Positions 8,310 to 18,500 of a stretch of 64,000 nucleotides of DNA are shown piece after piece (positions within the stretch are counted from its first letter, which is position 1; every line of letters begins with the position of its first letter). The DNA comes from Marinobacter oulmenensis (GTDB taxonomy: Bacteria; Pseudomonadota; Gammaproteobacteria; Pseudomonadales; Oleiphilaceae): contig NZ_JACHFE010000008.1 in NCBI RefSeq assembly GCF_014201735.1, positions 1 to 64,000 on the forward strand. Reading direction: 5' to 3'. Under the pieces are notes generated by a model that saw only the letters and a list, made by a program, of their open reading frames with translations, did no database searches and had not been told where the DNA came from. The position numbers and the translations under genes were made by a program.

Positions 8310-8354
8310 TGATCTTCCGGTACTTCATGAATCAGCCATAAAGGGAGACCCGAC

Positions 8355-8798
8355 ATGGCAGCCAAGAAACAGAACCAGCAAAGCCAATCCTCTGAAGCTC
8401 AGAAGTCGGATGCGCCGCAACAGCAGGAACTGGGGCAGGGTGACCAGCAGCAGGAGAATCAGGGACAAGCACCCGAAGCTAAACCTGATGCCACTAACGG
8501 TCCTGCAGACCAGGGCGGTGACGCGGCAGGCTCCACCTCTGATCCAGGTCCAGCGACAACGCCCGACCCTGGTGATAGCGAAGACCAGGATAGCGATGCC
8601 GAGCAGGAAGTATTCGTGCTGGTGGACCACAACCCGTTGGGCCTTAAGTGCGCCACCGTGGCCACGATGCCGGCTTCTCAGGCTGCAAGGCTGGAAAAGC
8701 AAGGCATTGTCGACACGGCTGAAGAGGCTGTTGTTCGTGGCAAGGCGAACCAGACCGGCGCGGCTGGCGGTGATCAGGTCATTGAGGATAACGACTGA
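8355..8798 (+). CDS. Virion-associated protein with disordered Gln/Asp-rich N-terminus
   Basis: 147 residues with GGGAGA upstream of ATG 8355. Residues 1-85 are low-complexity (Gln, Asp, Pro, Ala) and probably disordered. Residues 87-130 form a small compact domain (VFVLVDHNPLG...ATMPASQAARLEKQGIVD). Its place between capsid and connector suggests a head decoration or completion protein, but I do not recognise a named family. The TGA overlaps the next ATG by one base. Confidence 0.75.
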   Translation: MAAKKQNQQSQSSEAQKSDAPQQQELGQGDQQQENQGQAPEAKPDATNGPADQGGDAAGSTSDPGPATTPDPGDSEDQDSDAEQEVFVLVDHNPLGLKCATVATMPASQAARLEKQGIVDTAEEAVVRGKANQTGAAGGDQVIEDND

Positions 8799-9319
8799 TG
8801 ATCACCCTGGCCGAAGCAAAAGCCCATCTGCGTGTTGAGCATGAGGAAGAGGATGCCCTGATTCAGTCTCTGGTGGATGCCGCTGTGCTGAACCTGGAAC
8901 ACGAAACCGGGCGGGCTTTGCGAGTGCGGGAGGAAACGCTGGTGCTGGACCGCTGGCTCAATACCGTGGTGTTGCCATGGTGGCCGGTGCGTTCCGTTGT
9001 CGACATCACCTACGTGGACCCCATGGGTAACTCCCAGGCGCTGAGCAGCTATGCGTTGGATACACGGAAGTACCCGGCTAAGCTTCGGCCGGCCTTTGGT
9101 GAAGCGTGGCCGGAAGTAATTGATGGCCATGAGGTGATTGAAGTGCAGGTTGAGGTGGGCATGGACGCTCTGCCCGAAGATCTCAAACGTGCCGCCCTAC
9201 TTTTGGTGGGCCACCTGTATGAGCATCGGGAGGCGGTCGTGATTGGCACCATCACCAGCACATTGCCGATGGCCGTTGAATACCTGGTGCAGCCTCACCG
9301 GATCATGAGGGTAGGGTAA
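8798..9319 (+). CDS. Head-tail connector, gp6-like
   Basis: 173 residues. The N-terminus ITLAEAKAHLRV...DALIQSLVDAA is the signature of gp6-like connectors, which form the ring beneath the portal. The helical C-terminal part (DLKRAALLLVGHLYEHREAV) is also typical. It overlaps its neighbours on both sides by one base, consistent with a translationally coupled head-completion block. Confidence 0.92.
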   Translation: MITLAEAKAHLRVEHEEEDALIQSLVDAAVLNLEHETGRALRVREETLVLDRWLNTVVLPWWPVRSVVDITYVDPMGNSQALSSYALDTRKYPAKLRPAFGEAWPEVIDGHEVIEVQVEVGMDALPEDLKRAALLLVGHLYEHREAVVIGTITSTLPMAVEYLVQPHRIMRVG

Positions 9320-9870
9320 TGCAAGCCGGCAAACTCAAAGACCGAGTAACCCTATACAGCCCTCGCACCGGCACCAACCCGCCAACCTGGCCGAAAGTTG
9401 GCAAAGCCTGGGCCGGATTCGCTGAACCCAAAAGCGCTGGCCGGGCAGAACAAACCGGCCTTCGCGCGAGTGATAGCACGTTTGTGCGCATGCGGTACCG
9501 CCCCGGCGTCAGTCATGGTCAGCTTATCCAGCGGGATGGGGATTGGTACATCATCGAATCAGTGGAGCCGGGCCAGAGCCGCAGTGAGCTGATCATTTCG
9601 GCCAGGCGCATCATTGGCGAGGGCGCCACCTATCACCAGAAAGATGGCGCTGAAGATATCCCGGTGCTGGCTTTCCTTACCCGGGAAAACATTTACGTGG
9701 GCCCCATGAATGAGCCGCGCCATCAGATTGAGCTGTTCCAGCCTCAACTGCCTTACCCCTGGGGCCGCCGTGGTGACGCGGTAACCCTGAACGGCGCCAG
9801 CTATATTGTTGATGGCGTGGTGGAGGGGAGTGATGACGGGATCACGCTTCGAATAATGGGGACTTTGTGA
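9319..9870 (+). CDS. Head-tail adaptor (head closure) protein with extra C-terminal domain
   Basis: 183 residues. Residues 1-105 match the head-tail joining family (MQAGKLKDRVTL...W..F.E...RAEQ...F..RYRPGVSHGQLI..DG..Y.I). This family is normally about 105-115 residues long. Residues 106-183 are an added beta-rich domain (HQIELFQPQLPYPWGRRGD...ASYIVDGVVEGSDDG), which itself resembles a small head-tail attachment fold. The gene may thus be a fusion of two connector proteins. It overlaps the preceding stop by one base. Confidence 0.85.
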   Translation: MQAGKLKDRVTLYSPRTGTNPPTWPKVGKAWAGFAEPKSAGRAEQTGLRASDSTFVRMRYRPGVSHGQLIQRDGDWYIIESVEPGQSRSELIISARRIIGEGATYHQKDGAEDIPVLAFLTRENIYVGPMNEPRHQIELFQPQLPYPWGRRGDAVTLNGASYIVDGVVEGSDDGITLRIMGTL

Positions 9871-10424
9871 TGGCAAGGCGTAGACCTGGTGTTCAGCTCA
9901 CCGGCCTGGAGTCGGCCGTTGAAAGCTTGAAAAACCAGCCCGCAGCCATTCGGCGGGCCACCCGCGCCGCTATCAACGACCAAGGCCGCGAGAGTAAGAA
10001 GGAACTGGCTCAGAAGATTGCCACCGATGGCATTTCCCGCGCCAAAGCCGGCGGACAAATAAAGCTTCAGCGAGCCACCAACAAAGATCCGGTAGCAGTG
10101 CTGGCCCCCACCAGCCGCCGAATCCCATTCCGTTTCTGGAAAACCACGACGAAAGTCACCGACAGCACCGGAACCCGTGCCAGCGTTTGGATACGCAAAG
10201 GCGGTCAACTGATGCGCGTGTGGGGCTTTGTGAACCCGAAGGCCCGCAAGCGGCGAGTGCTGGCTCGGTATCGCAAGGCTGGAGAAGACCGACTCCGCGA
10301 GGCCTCTGGCCACAGCATCAAGTTGCACTTTCAGGCCGCCGCCGATGATCGCTACCGCAAGTCTGTTGGTGAAAGTCTGGGTGACAAGTTCATTCACCGT
10401 TACAACGAGCAGCTGAAGAAATGA
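9870..10424 (+). CDS. Minor tail protein Z-like (GpZ) / tail completion protein
   Basis: 184 residues from ATG 9870, which overlaps the previous TGA; GTG 9867 would add one residue. Very basic, with an N-terminal helix (RRATRAAINDQGRESKKELAQKIA) followed by beta-rich sequence with PFRFW and MRVWGFVNP. This pattern fits the lambda GpZ/HK97 gp10 neighbourhood, proteins that finish the tail end joining the head. The stop overlaps the next start by 4 bases. Confidence 0.75.
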   Translation: MARRRPGVQLTGLESAVESLKNQPAAIRRATRAAINDQGRESKKELAQKIATDGISRAKAGGQIKLQRATNKDPVAVLAPTSRRIPFRFWKTTTKVTDSTGTRASVWIRKGGQLMRVWGFVNPKARKRRVLARYRKAGEDRLREASGHSIKLHFQAAADDRYRKSVGESLGDKFIHRYNEQLKK

Positions 10425-10876
10425 CTGATAAAGCTAAAGCGACGCAGGTGGTGGATGAGCTGATTCGCCGGCTGAATGAAATCAACCAGGCCAACGGCTA
10501 CGCCACTGATCTTCCGGAACCCGTGCTTGACGATGATCCGGCCCTGTATTTTGACCAGCACAGCCACTTGCCCTGCATTGGTATTCGCAACCTGACCGAC
10601 CGCCTTGCCACCAAAGGCAGCACCTCAACCAACCAGACACGAACGGTAGAAATCGTGGCCTACGTGGCCCGAGAGCAGGGCGCCCGCGCCCGGCAAGACC
10701 ACTTGCTGCAAGACATCTACCGAACCCTGTTCAGGCCAGAGAGCATCAAGTTCAACGGCCTGGCTGTCGAGATCGAAGCCGGCGAGGCTCAGCTCGACGA
10801 CGTGGAACTCGGCACGAAGATTCTGCCGATCTACCTGCCGATCATCATCACGTATAACACCCTGAACTGGAGATAA
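10421..10876 (+). CDS. Tail terminator-like protein (GpU position)
   Basis: 151 residues, mixed alpha/beta. Position between the GpZ-like gene and the tail tube gene is that of the tail terminator, which caps the growing tail tube at the correct length. The sequence has the expected N-terminal helix (VVDELIRRLNEI), a central strand pair (RTVEIVAYVA) and a C-terminal strand (LPIYLPIIITYNTLNW). The name is inferred from gene order more than from sequence. Confidence 0.72.
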   Translation: MTDKAKATQVVDELIRRLNEINQANGYATDLPEPVLDDDPALYFDQHSHLPCIGIRNLTDRLATKGSTSTNQTRTVEIVAYVAREQGARARQDHLLQDIYRTLFRPESIKFNGLAVEIEAGEAQLDDVELGTKILPIYLPIIITYNTLNWR

Positions 10877-10879
10877 CCC

Positions 10880-11638
10880 ATGGACCAATATCAAGACACT
10901 GGCCTCATCTTCGCCGGCAACATCTACATGAGTGAAATTGTGGATGGTGTGCCGGGTGAATTTGCGGGCCCCATCAACGTTTCCCGGCTGGAAATGACGC
11001 CTCCGCAGCCGGAGTCGGTAGACCGCACCAGTTACCAGCGTGACACCTACGGCCAGGTACTGGACTCCGTAAACCTTCCGGGCGAAGCCCCGCGCATGGC
11101 TATGGACTTTGACTCCCTGCCATCTGGCCTGCTGGCGGATGCTCTGGCCGGTACCAGCGAAGCCTACAGCGCCACCGTGCAAACTGTAACCGGAGAGTCG
11201 GTCACTCTGAAGCAAGGTCTCTGGAAAAAGCTGCCTTACCCCAACGTGGACGAAAGCACCATCACTGTCACGCTGGATTCAGACGGCACCACCGAACTGG
11301 TGCGCGGCACTGACTACGATGTGGAGCCGGTCAGTGGCCTGATTCGCGCCCTCAATGAAACCGGTGCCGTAGCCGTGACCGTGGATTTCGACACCCTGGA
11401 GGCCAGTGGTCAGCGCATTCTGGGAGCAACCGAAATCTCCAAAAAGCGCCAGATCATCATGGATGGCGTGAATCTGGTAACCGGCAAGAAAGCTCATGTG
11501 ACCATCCACAGTGCCAGCTTCAGTGCCACTCAGGCGCTGGACCTGATGGCCCGTGAAATGATCACCGGCACCCTGGAAGGCACCATGACCACGCCTGCTG
11601 GCAAGACCAGTCCCTATGAGGTCGTGATGCACGACTAA
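10880..11638 (+). CDS. Major tail (tube) protein
   Basis: 252 residues, beta-rich, lying 3 bases after the terminator-like gene and before the tape measure. It contains a DYDVEPVSGLIRAL segment, a beta-hairpin type that recurs in the 1123-residue tail protein of this phage. Tail tube proteins of siphophages have this size and position. It should polymerise around the tape measure to form the non-contractile tail. Confidence 0.82.
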   Translation: MDQYQDTGLIFAGNIYMSEIVDGVPGEFAGPINVSRLEMTPPQPESVDRTSYQRDTYGQVLDSVNLPGEAPRMAMDFDSLPSGLLADALAGTSEAYSATVQTVTGESVTLKQGLWKKLPYPNVDESTITVTLDSDGTTELVRGTDYDVEPVSGLIRALNETGAVAVTVDFDTLEASGQRILGATEISKKRQIIMDGVNLVTGKKAHVTIHSASFSATQALDLMAREMITGTLEGTMTTPAGKTSPYEVVMHD

Positions 11639-11696
11639 TTCCCATCGGGTGGTTTTGGACGCCCAATTATTCGCCACTGAATACCTGGAGAACACC

Positions 11697-11849
11697 ATGA
11701 CCAAACCAACGCAACAGGCAGCCCCGGACCTGGTTGAAGTCGAGTTGAAGAAAGCGCACCGCCACAAGGGTAAAGACTATCCGGCGGGTGAAAGCATTGA
11801 AGTCACCAAAGTCCAGGCGGAACGCCTGAAACGGCGGGAAGTGATCTGA
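11697..11849 (+). CDS. Small DUF7210-like phage protein
   Basis: 50 residues from ATG 11697, with GGAG about 7 bases upstream; the longer frame back to 11649 lacks a good start. The core KAHRHKGKDYPAGESIEV...QAERLK followed by the terminal RREVI resembles the small SH3-like DUF7210 proteins often found beside phage tail genes. It stands where a frameshifted pair of tail assembly chaperones would normally be; no such pair is present. A terminator follows. Confidence 0.7.
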   Translation: MTKPTQQAAPDLVEVELKKAHRHKGKDYPAGESIEVTKVQAERLKRREVI

Positions 11850-11875
11850 GCTGACCGCCAACTGTAAGAAATACA

Positions 11876-11896
11876 CCCCGCTCCGGCGGGGTTTTT
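11876..11896 (+). terminator. Intrinsic terminator before the tape measure gene
   Basis: CCCCGC / GCGGGG arms (11876-11891) with a short TCCG loop and then TTTTT, followed by a further T run overlapping the tape measure ribosome binding site (TTTGGAG). Confidence 0.82.
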
Positions 11897-11912
11897 CGTT
11901 TTTGGAGCACCC

Positions 11913-14900
11913 ATGGCCAACCAGAAGCAAGAAGTTGAACTGCTGATTAAAGCCGGTACCGAGGGTCTGAAATCCCTGGGTCAACTGGTGAAAGAGCTGG
12001 AATCGTTGGGAGAAGACACCAGCGAAGCCAGCGAGAAGCTGGAAGGCCTTGCCGGTGCTCTGGATGAACTGCGCAGCCAGCAAAAACTGGTACGCCAGTT
12101 CGCTGATCTGAAGAGCCAGACCAAGGATCTGGCAGACCAGCAGGCCACTGCAAAAGAGAGAGCCACAGAGCTTGGCCGCGCACTTGCGCAGACCGAAAAG
12201 CCGACACGGGCGCAGCGTAACGAATTTGAGAAAGCCAAAAAGGCAGCCCGGCAGGCGGAGGACGCCTGGCAGGACAACCAAAGACAGTTAAACGGGCTGC
12301 GTGATTCCCTGGGGGAGGCGGGCATAAGCACCCGGGATCTGGCCAGCGAGCAACAGCGCATCAAGCGTGAAATTGCTGGCGTGGATGAGGAGGTCGGCAG
12401 TGTTACTCATGAGCTGTCGCAGATGAGGGACAACGCCCGGGCTGCTGCCAGAAGCTCGCGAGAGCTGGGCGAGGAAACGGAGGGATCCGGCAAGAAGGTC
12501 AAAAAGTTCCGGGAGCGTCTGAAGGGGCTTTCTCCGATTCTCGGCAAGGTTGGCAGTGGCCTCAAGACTGCAGGCCTGGCGGTCACAGGTTTTGTTGCTG
12601 CGGCTGGTGCATCTGCCGCCACCATGACCATCTTCAGCAAAGGCCAGGCGGAGCTTGCTGATGAATTGACCAATACCAGTAATGCCCTTGGTGAAAGCCG
12701 AAAGAACCTGCAGCTCTGGCGCATCGCGGGGGATCGGGTAGGGCTGTCTGGTGAAAAGGTCACCGACATTCTGCGCAATGTCACCGAGCGCCTGGGTGAG
12801 TTCAGCCGCACCGGCGGTGGTGAGGCCGTCGATGTAATGGATACGCTCAATCTGAAGATTGAGGAGTTTCGGAACCTTAGCCCCGCCGAGCAGATGCAGA
12901 AGCTTGGCCAGGCCATTGGGAGCCTCAGCAGCAAGTCCGAACAGGTGGCTCTTCTGGAGAAATTGGCCAGCGACGCCAGCCAGCTCCAACCACTGCTGGA
13001 TGATAACGCCGCTGGCCTGCGGGCCATTTTCGAGCAGGCCGAACAAGAAGGGGCGATCTACTCCGAGGAAGAGCTGAGCAAACTCAACCGCGCAAATGAT
13101 ATCTACAACGATATCGATCTGAAGATCAGGGGCCTGACCGCCCGCGTGGGTGCGGAGTTGGCGCCGGTTGTGGCCGATGCCACAAACCGGATCGTGGATC
13201 TTTTTGATCAGTCCGAGGGGGGAGAAAAGCTGGTTAGCCTTTTCCGGCGCCTCAGCGAATCGGCGGTTGGGTTTGTCGAGCGTCTGTCGGATAACTCAGA
13301 TTCGCTGGGCGATAAGTTCTCCACTCTTACCAGTACTCTCTCATTTCTGGGAAATACTGCAACGGCTGTATTCCGTGGCGCCCAGGCTGCCGCAGCATAT
13401 TTCCTGACGTTCCTGGCGACCGGCATTGCCGGTGTCATGACTGCGGTTCAGGGATTGGCGCTGGCCCTCAATAAGGTTGGGGCGGTCTCGGATTCGGCTT
13501 ATCGCTCCATAGCTGCAAAGGCTGAAGCCGCCCGTGCTTCCGTTATGGACCTGCAGGCGCAGACTCTGGAATACGGAGCTGGAGCGGCCGAGGCTGCCAA
13601 GGCGGCTGTTAACGCATTCAATGAGACCGAAAGCGCTGCCAAAAAGTCGGCTGAGGAAGTGGAAGCGGCTGCCGGCACGCTGACGACTTTGCCGGAGGAT
13701 ATCAAGTCTGCTGCGCAGGCAGGGGAGGAGGCCCTAAAGCGCCAGTCGGAAGAGGCGCGGAGAGCCCGGGATGAACTCGGGGAGTTGGGTGTCGATTCCA
13801 GCCAGGTGCTGACCGGTGTCGCCAACGATGCGAGAGCGTCAATCGATAGTCTTGGCGAGATGGCCAACAAAATCGCAGAGGCAGGGTATGAGGGCGAGGA
13901 AGCTGCCAAGCTGTTTCAGAATGGCTTTGAGCAGGCCTTGGAAAAAATCAATTCCAAGGAAGGGCTGCAGGCTCTGCAGAGCGAAATTGAGTCCCTGGCT
14001 GAAAGTGGCCAGATCGGTTCTGAAGGCGCTGCCAAGGCTCTGGAGAAGGTTAGGCAAAAGCTCGTTCAGCTCAAACTAAGTGGTGACGATGCGGGCGGCG
14101 GACTCAAAGAAAACCTGAAGGGTGTAGAGGAGGAGGGCAAAAAGGCATCTGAAGCCGTCGACGATGTGGGTGACTCAGCCGAGGACTCTGGCAACAAAGC
14201 CGCTGCCGCCTTCGACTGGTTCGGCGCCGTACTGACCGCCGCCCGAACCGCTGTCACAAAGCTTTCCAAGTCTGCCCGGAATCTCTTCGAGAACGAAATC
14301 GGCAGCAACGCCTTTGTGCAGGAAGCGGAAAGCGCCCGAGAGGCGCTGTTCCGAGTGGACCAGGAGCTGACCCGGGTTCAGTCCTCGCTGAACCGCGTTG
14401 GTGCTCATGAGGGGTTCACCCGCTGGGCCCTGGAAACAGAAGAGGCCTCCCTCAGGGTCCAGCGCCAGTTCTGGAGCCAGGCTGCCGCCATGGAAAACCT
14501 GGTCGACCGGGTGAACTCGGGATCCTACTCCATGCAGGAACTCGACAACATCGCCGCCCGGGCCAACGACCGCTTTGACCTGCTCGACAGCCAGCGCCTG
14601 GCTGGCCTCCAGTCCGCGATTGACTCTGCCCGCAGCAAAATGGAAAGCCTCAAATCGAGTGCCGAATCGGCGCTTAACTCCCTGCGCCAGAGGCTGGCGG
14701 ACATCAGTGGCGACACCGAAGAAGCCCAGCGCCTGCAGTACGAAGCTGAGCGCCAGCGCCTGGAAGAAGAGCGGGATCGGGCCCGGAAGGCCGGAGCTGA
14801 TGAAGCTGCCGCCGATTACCAGAACGCGCTCGACACCCTTGAACAGATCTACAAGGTCGAGCAGCAAAACCGCAAAGAAGAGCAAAACGAGCGCGAGAAA

Positions 14901-15119
14901 AAAGCTGCCGACCGGGCGCGGGAGCAGGAAATGGCGGAGCTGGAGCGGCAGAATGCCCGACGGTCAAACAAGGCCAATCCGCCCGCCAACCAGCAAGTCT
15001 CCACCCAGCCCGTCAAAACGATCAACGTGAATCTGGGTGGCGAGACGTTCCGTGTCGTGGCGGAGGATGATACCGCGCTGCTCAATGCGCTCGAAAAAGC
15101 ACGAGGTACCGCCGCATGA
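11913..15119 (+). CDS. Tail tape measure protein
   Basis: 1068 residues, the longest helical protein of the prophage tail region. The N-terminal 200 residues are charged coiled coil. Hydrophobic segments around residues 215-237 and 490-520 are typical of tape measure proteins, which can enter the host membrane. The C-terminal third is again Gln/Glu/Arg-rich coiled coil, ending in a small domain (TINVNLGGETFRVVAED). It sets tail length and helps DNA pass into the cell. No peptidase motif was seen. The stop overlaps the next gene by 4 bases. Confidence 0.93.
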   Translation: MANQKQEVELLIKAGTEGLKSLGQLVKELESLGEDTSEASEKLEGLAGALDELRSQQKLVRQFADLKSQTKDLADQQATAKERATELGRALAQTEKPTRAQRNEFEKAKKAARQAEDAWQDNQRQLNGLRDSLGEAGISTRDLASEQQRIKREIAGVDEEVGSVTHELSQMRDNARAAARSSRELGEETEGSGKKVKKFRERLKGLSPILGKVGSGLKTAGLAVTGFVAAAGASAATMTIFSKGQAELADELTNTSNALGESRKNLQLWRIAGDRVGLSGEKVTDILRNVTERLGEFSRTGGGEAVDVMDTLNLKIEEFRNLSPAEQMQKLGQAIGSLSSKSEQVALLEKLASDASQLQPLLDDNAAGLRAIFEQAEQEGAIYSEEELSKLNRANDIYNDIDLKIRGLTARVGAELAPVVADATNRIVDLFDQSEGGEKLVSLFRRLSESAVGFVERLSDNSDSLGDKFSTLTSTLSFLGNTATAVFRGAQAAAAYFLTFLATGIAGVMTAVQGLALALNKVGAVSDSAYRSIAAKAEAARASVMDLQAQTLEYGAGAAEAAKAAVNAFNETESAAKKSAEEVEAAAGTLTTLPEDIKSAAQAGEEALKRQSEEARRARDELGELGVDSSQVLTGVANDARASIDSLGEMANKIAEAGYEGEEAAKLFQNGFEQALEKINSKEGLQALQSEIESLAESGQIGSEGAAKALEKVRQKLVQLKLSGDDAGGGLKENLKGVEEEGKKASEAVDDVGDSAEDSGNKAAAAFDWFGAVLTAARTAVTKLSKSARNLFENEIGSNAFVQEAESAREALFRVDQELTRVQSSLNRVGAHEGFTRWALETEEASLRVQRQFWSQAAAMENLVDRVNSGSYSMQELDNIAARANDRFDLLDSQRLAGLQSAIDSARSKMESLKSSAESALNSLRQRLADISGDTEEAQRLQYEAERQRLEEERDRARKAGADEAAADYQNALDTLEQIYKVEQQNRKEEQNEREKKAADRAREQEMAELERQNARRSNKANPPANQQVSTQPVKTINVNLGGETFRVVAEDDTALLNALEKARGTAA

Positions 15120-15517
15120 TCACCCTCTCAGACGGCACAGAAACGATAGAACTGCCTGAAGATCTCAACTGGTCAGACCGCCACTGGTCACCCGTGGCGC
15201 AGGCTTTCACCCGCTCGGTTACCGGCAAGCCCATCATCCAGGAAGCGGCCAGCCAGCAAGGCCGGCCAATCACCCTGGAGCCGCCAACCGGCGGTGGCTG
15301 GATGCTGGCCAGCAACGAACCTCAGATCACCGACTGGCACGACACACCGGGGCAAAAGCTCACCCTGGACTACCACGGCGAGATCCACGCCGTGCAGTTC
15401 CGCCACCACGACGGTCAGGGCTACGAAAGCACCCCCGTGCGCTACGTGATCCAGCCAGCACAAGACCCCAGCCACCAGGTCATCCCCACATTCCGATTCA
15501 TCACCGTGGAGCCGTAA
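15116..15517 (+). CDS. Small tail-tip protein, unknown family
   Basis: 133 residues, beta-rich, no signal or membrane segment. It directly follows the tape measure with a 4-base overlap and precedes the large beta-repeat protein by 3 bases, the position of a distal tail or tail-tip component. Trp- and His-rich (WSDRHWSP, FRHHDGQGYE). I do not recognise the family. Confidence 0.75.
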   Translation: MITLSDGTETIELPEDLNWSDRHWSPVAQAFTRSVTGKPIIQEAASQQGRPITLEPPTGGGWMLASNEPQITDWHDTPGQKLTLDYHGEIHAVQFRHHDGQGYESTPVRYVIQPAQDPSHQVIPTFRFITVEP

Positions 15518-15520
15518 TCC

Positions 15521-18500
15521 ATGCCTATTCAAGAACAGAACATCAAATTCCTGGCCAGCCAGGTCATGGACGACGTACCCGAAGGCGGCGGGGCGGCAAC
15601 CGGAAACGAGATTCCGGATGGAGAAATGAACAACGTCTATCCGGATATCAGTGACCTCGATCGGGCTATGGGCCGCTTTAACCTGCGCAAGTTGTTTCTT
15701 GCTGTCCGGACGCTGAGCACTGATCTGTTCGGAGGCGCGAAAACCGTGGTCACCGCGCTGCCGGAAGACCCGGCCATCGGCTACACCCTGTTCACCACCG
15801 ATGCCCCGTTCGACACCCGCGAACAGGCCGCCAACCGCGTGGAAGCCTATTTGTTCAAGGGGCCAATGTGGCACGGGGCGCTGTATGAAAACCACATCGA
15901 GGGCATGCGCCAGATCCGGATCATCCAGCGCGACGAAAGCACCACGCTGCCACCGCGCGGCAAAACCCTGTGCCTGGTGCAGAACGAAGGTGAGCCGGGT
16001 GAAAAAGAACAGTACGTGCGGGTAACCGATGTCAGTGCCGAAATGCAGACATTTACCGGTGAGGGTGGGCAGCCATTCCAGCGCCTGATCGTGTCGTTGG
16101 ATCTGTCCGACGCCCTGCGCTTTGACTTCACAGGCCACCAGGTGAATGAATACGACAATTACAACTACAACATCGGTGCCCGCCTGCGAGACACCACCGT
16201 GGCCGATGCCACCCGTTACTTCGGCGCACAATACTTGCAAGCTGCTGCCAGCATCGGTGATTACTCGGTACGCGCGCAGAGCATGTTCACCCAACTCGTG
16301 CCAGCCGCCCAAAGCGAAGAACCGGTCACCAACCAAAGCCTGAACCCGGAAATCATCCGCACCATCAACGCCGGCACCCGCGATGTGGAAGCGCCACAGC
16401 AGGCGCATTCTTGGGCGCGGACAATCACCCCCGAAAACCGCTCCCGCAACATCGTTCAAACCCTGTCTCCGATCCCGGCCCCGGGCAGCCTCACGTTCTC
16501 ATTCATGGCCCAGGGCAACTTCTACACCCTGACCGACAATGGCGAAGGCCAGCTCTCCGGCAGTGACCCGTCCATCGGCGTGGGCACTATCGATTACACC
16601 ACCGGTGCGGTAAGCATCACCATGGGCGCCCTGCCAGATGTCGGAAGCAGTGTGATCGGCATCTTCGCCAGCCCGGTGCATTTCCAGAAGCTGGCGGGCC
16701 ATGCCGACATAGACGCCACCATCACTCTCGAGCAAAGCGTTGGCGAACCCATCAAACCCGGCAGCCTGACGCTGACTTGGCTGGTGGATGGTGTCACCAA
16801 AACAGCCACCGCTGCCGCCAACGGCACCATCAGCGGAGACGCCACTGGTTACGCCAGCCACGTGGCCGGGGAGTTTGTGCTGGAGCTGACCACCCCGCCA
16901 GATCCGCAAACCAAACTGGGCGCGGACTACGAGCGGCAAACCGCTGAAACCCTGGTATTCAATGGCTTATCAGAAACCGATGGCATGGTGTCGCTGAATG
17001 TAGGTGAGGCGGTGGAGCCGGGGACCATGGAGGCTGAGTGGTATAGCGAGTCAGTCACCAAGCGAGACTCGGTTATTGTCGAAAATCGCATGCTTTGGGT
17101 GCCGGGAAAAAGGACGAATACTGAATCAACCACCCGTCGATACCACAACATAGTTTCTGATGACGGCACCGGAGGTTGGGCAGGATCAGCCGGTGCTGTC
17201 GATTACCAGAACGGTTCCGCAACCTTGGGAGTGTTGCCGGATGTAATGACCGAGCAGAACTGGAGCTCAGATACCGGGGAGTGGAGAAGTAGCAGCAATC
17301 AGTCCGGGTCCGAGGTTACGCGGTTTGCAACGGGTACAGTCACCGTCCGTTACGTGCCCGCTGGCGCTGCGGCTACAGCGGTTTCCACTGAGCTGGATCT
17401 GCCCCCGCTGCAAATCCGCGTGCTCCCGCGGCTGCTCGACATCCTGACCGTTCAGGGTTCGGTTGAGTTCATCTGGAACGGCAAAACCTACATTGACCGC
17501 CAGGGCGCCATCTACACCGACATTCAGGCCAACGGCAGCGGCACCCCAGTCGGATCCATGGATTACCTGAGCGGTACTGCGACCTTGGACGATTACGACA
17601 CCGGCAGCGGCGCGGTTGAGGTCACCAGCCTGCTGGGCGTGTATGGCGACTGGTTCACCGGCGAAACGTTTTTCCGCGCGCCATCTGCCCCGCTGATCCC
17701 GCAAAGCCTGCAGGTGCTCGCCACCACAATCGAAGGCGAACAGATCAGCGCCACATCAGACCAGGACGGCAACATCGTAGGCGACCGTGCCACCGGCCAG
17801 ATCAATTACCAGTACGGCACCGCCGAAGTGGCGTTTGGCCAGCTCGTGGACGACAGCACCCTGACCGCTGAGGAAAAAGCCGAATCCTGGTACGACCCGG
17901 CCAACGTCAACGCAAGCGGGATGATCTGGAGGCCCACCTACGTCCAGCCCAGCACCATGCGCTACAACGCGGTGGCCGTGAGCTACCTGCCGCTGGACGC
18001 CGACATCGTAGGCATCGACGCCGTGCGCCTGCCTGCCGATGGCCGCGTGCCCATCTACCGCAAGGGCGATGTGGTCATGATCATGCACCCGCAAGACTCC
18101 GCCCCGCAGACCGTGGCCAATGGCGACACCATCGCCACCCGCCCGCGCCTGGCCTGGGTGCGTGTGCTGGACGCCGATGGCGACCAGGTGACCACCGGCT
18201 ACACCCTGGACAGGGCCACCGGAAATGTCACCTTTGATGATGTAACCGGCATCATCATGCCCATCACCGTGCGCCACACGGTCGGCGATTTGCGCCTGGT
18301 GACCGACGTACAGATCACCGGCGATATCACCGTGAGCCGCCCACTCACTCACGATTACCCGGCAGGTGAAACCATCGTCGCCAGTTGCCTGATCCATGGC
18401 GACCGCCGCGCGCGAGTTTCAGCGACATGGGATGAGGAAACCTGGAATGGCACCTGGGCAGATGCCAGGCAGGGCGACGAAGCCACCGCCACTCTGAACA

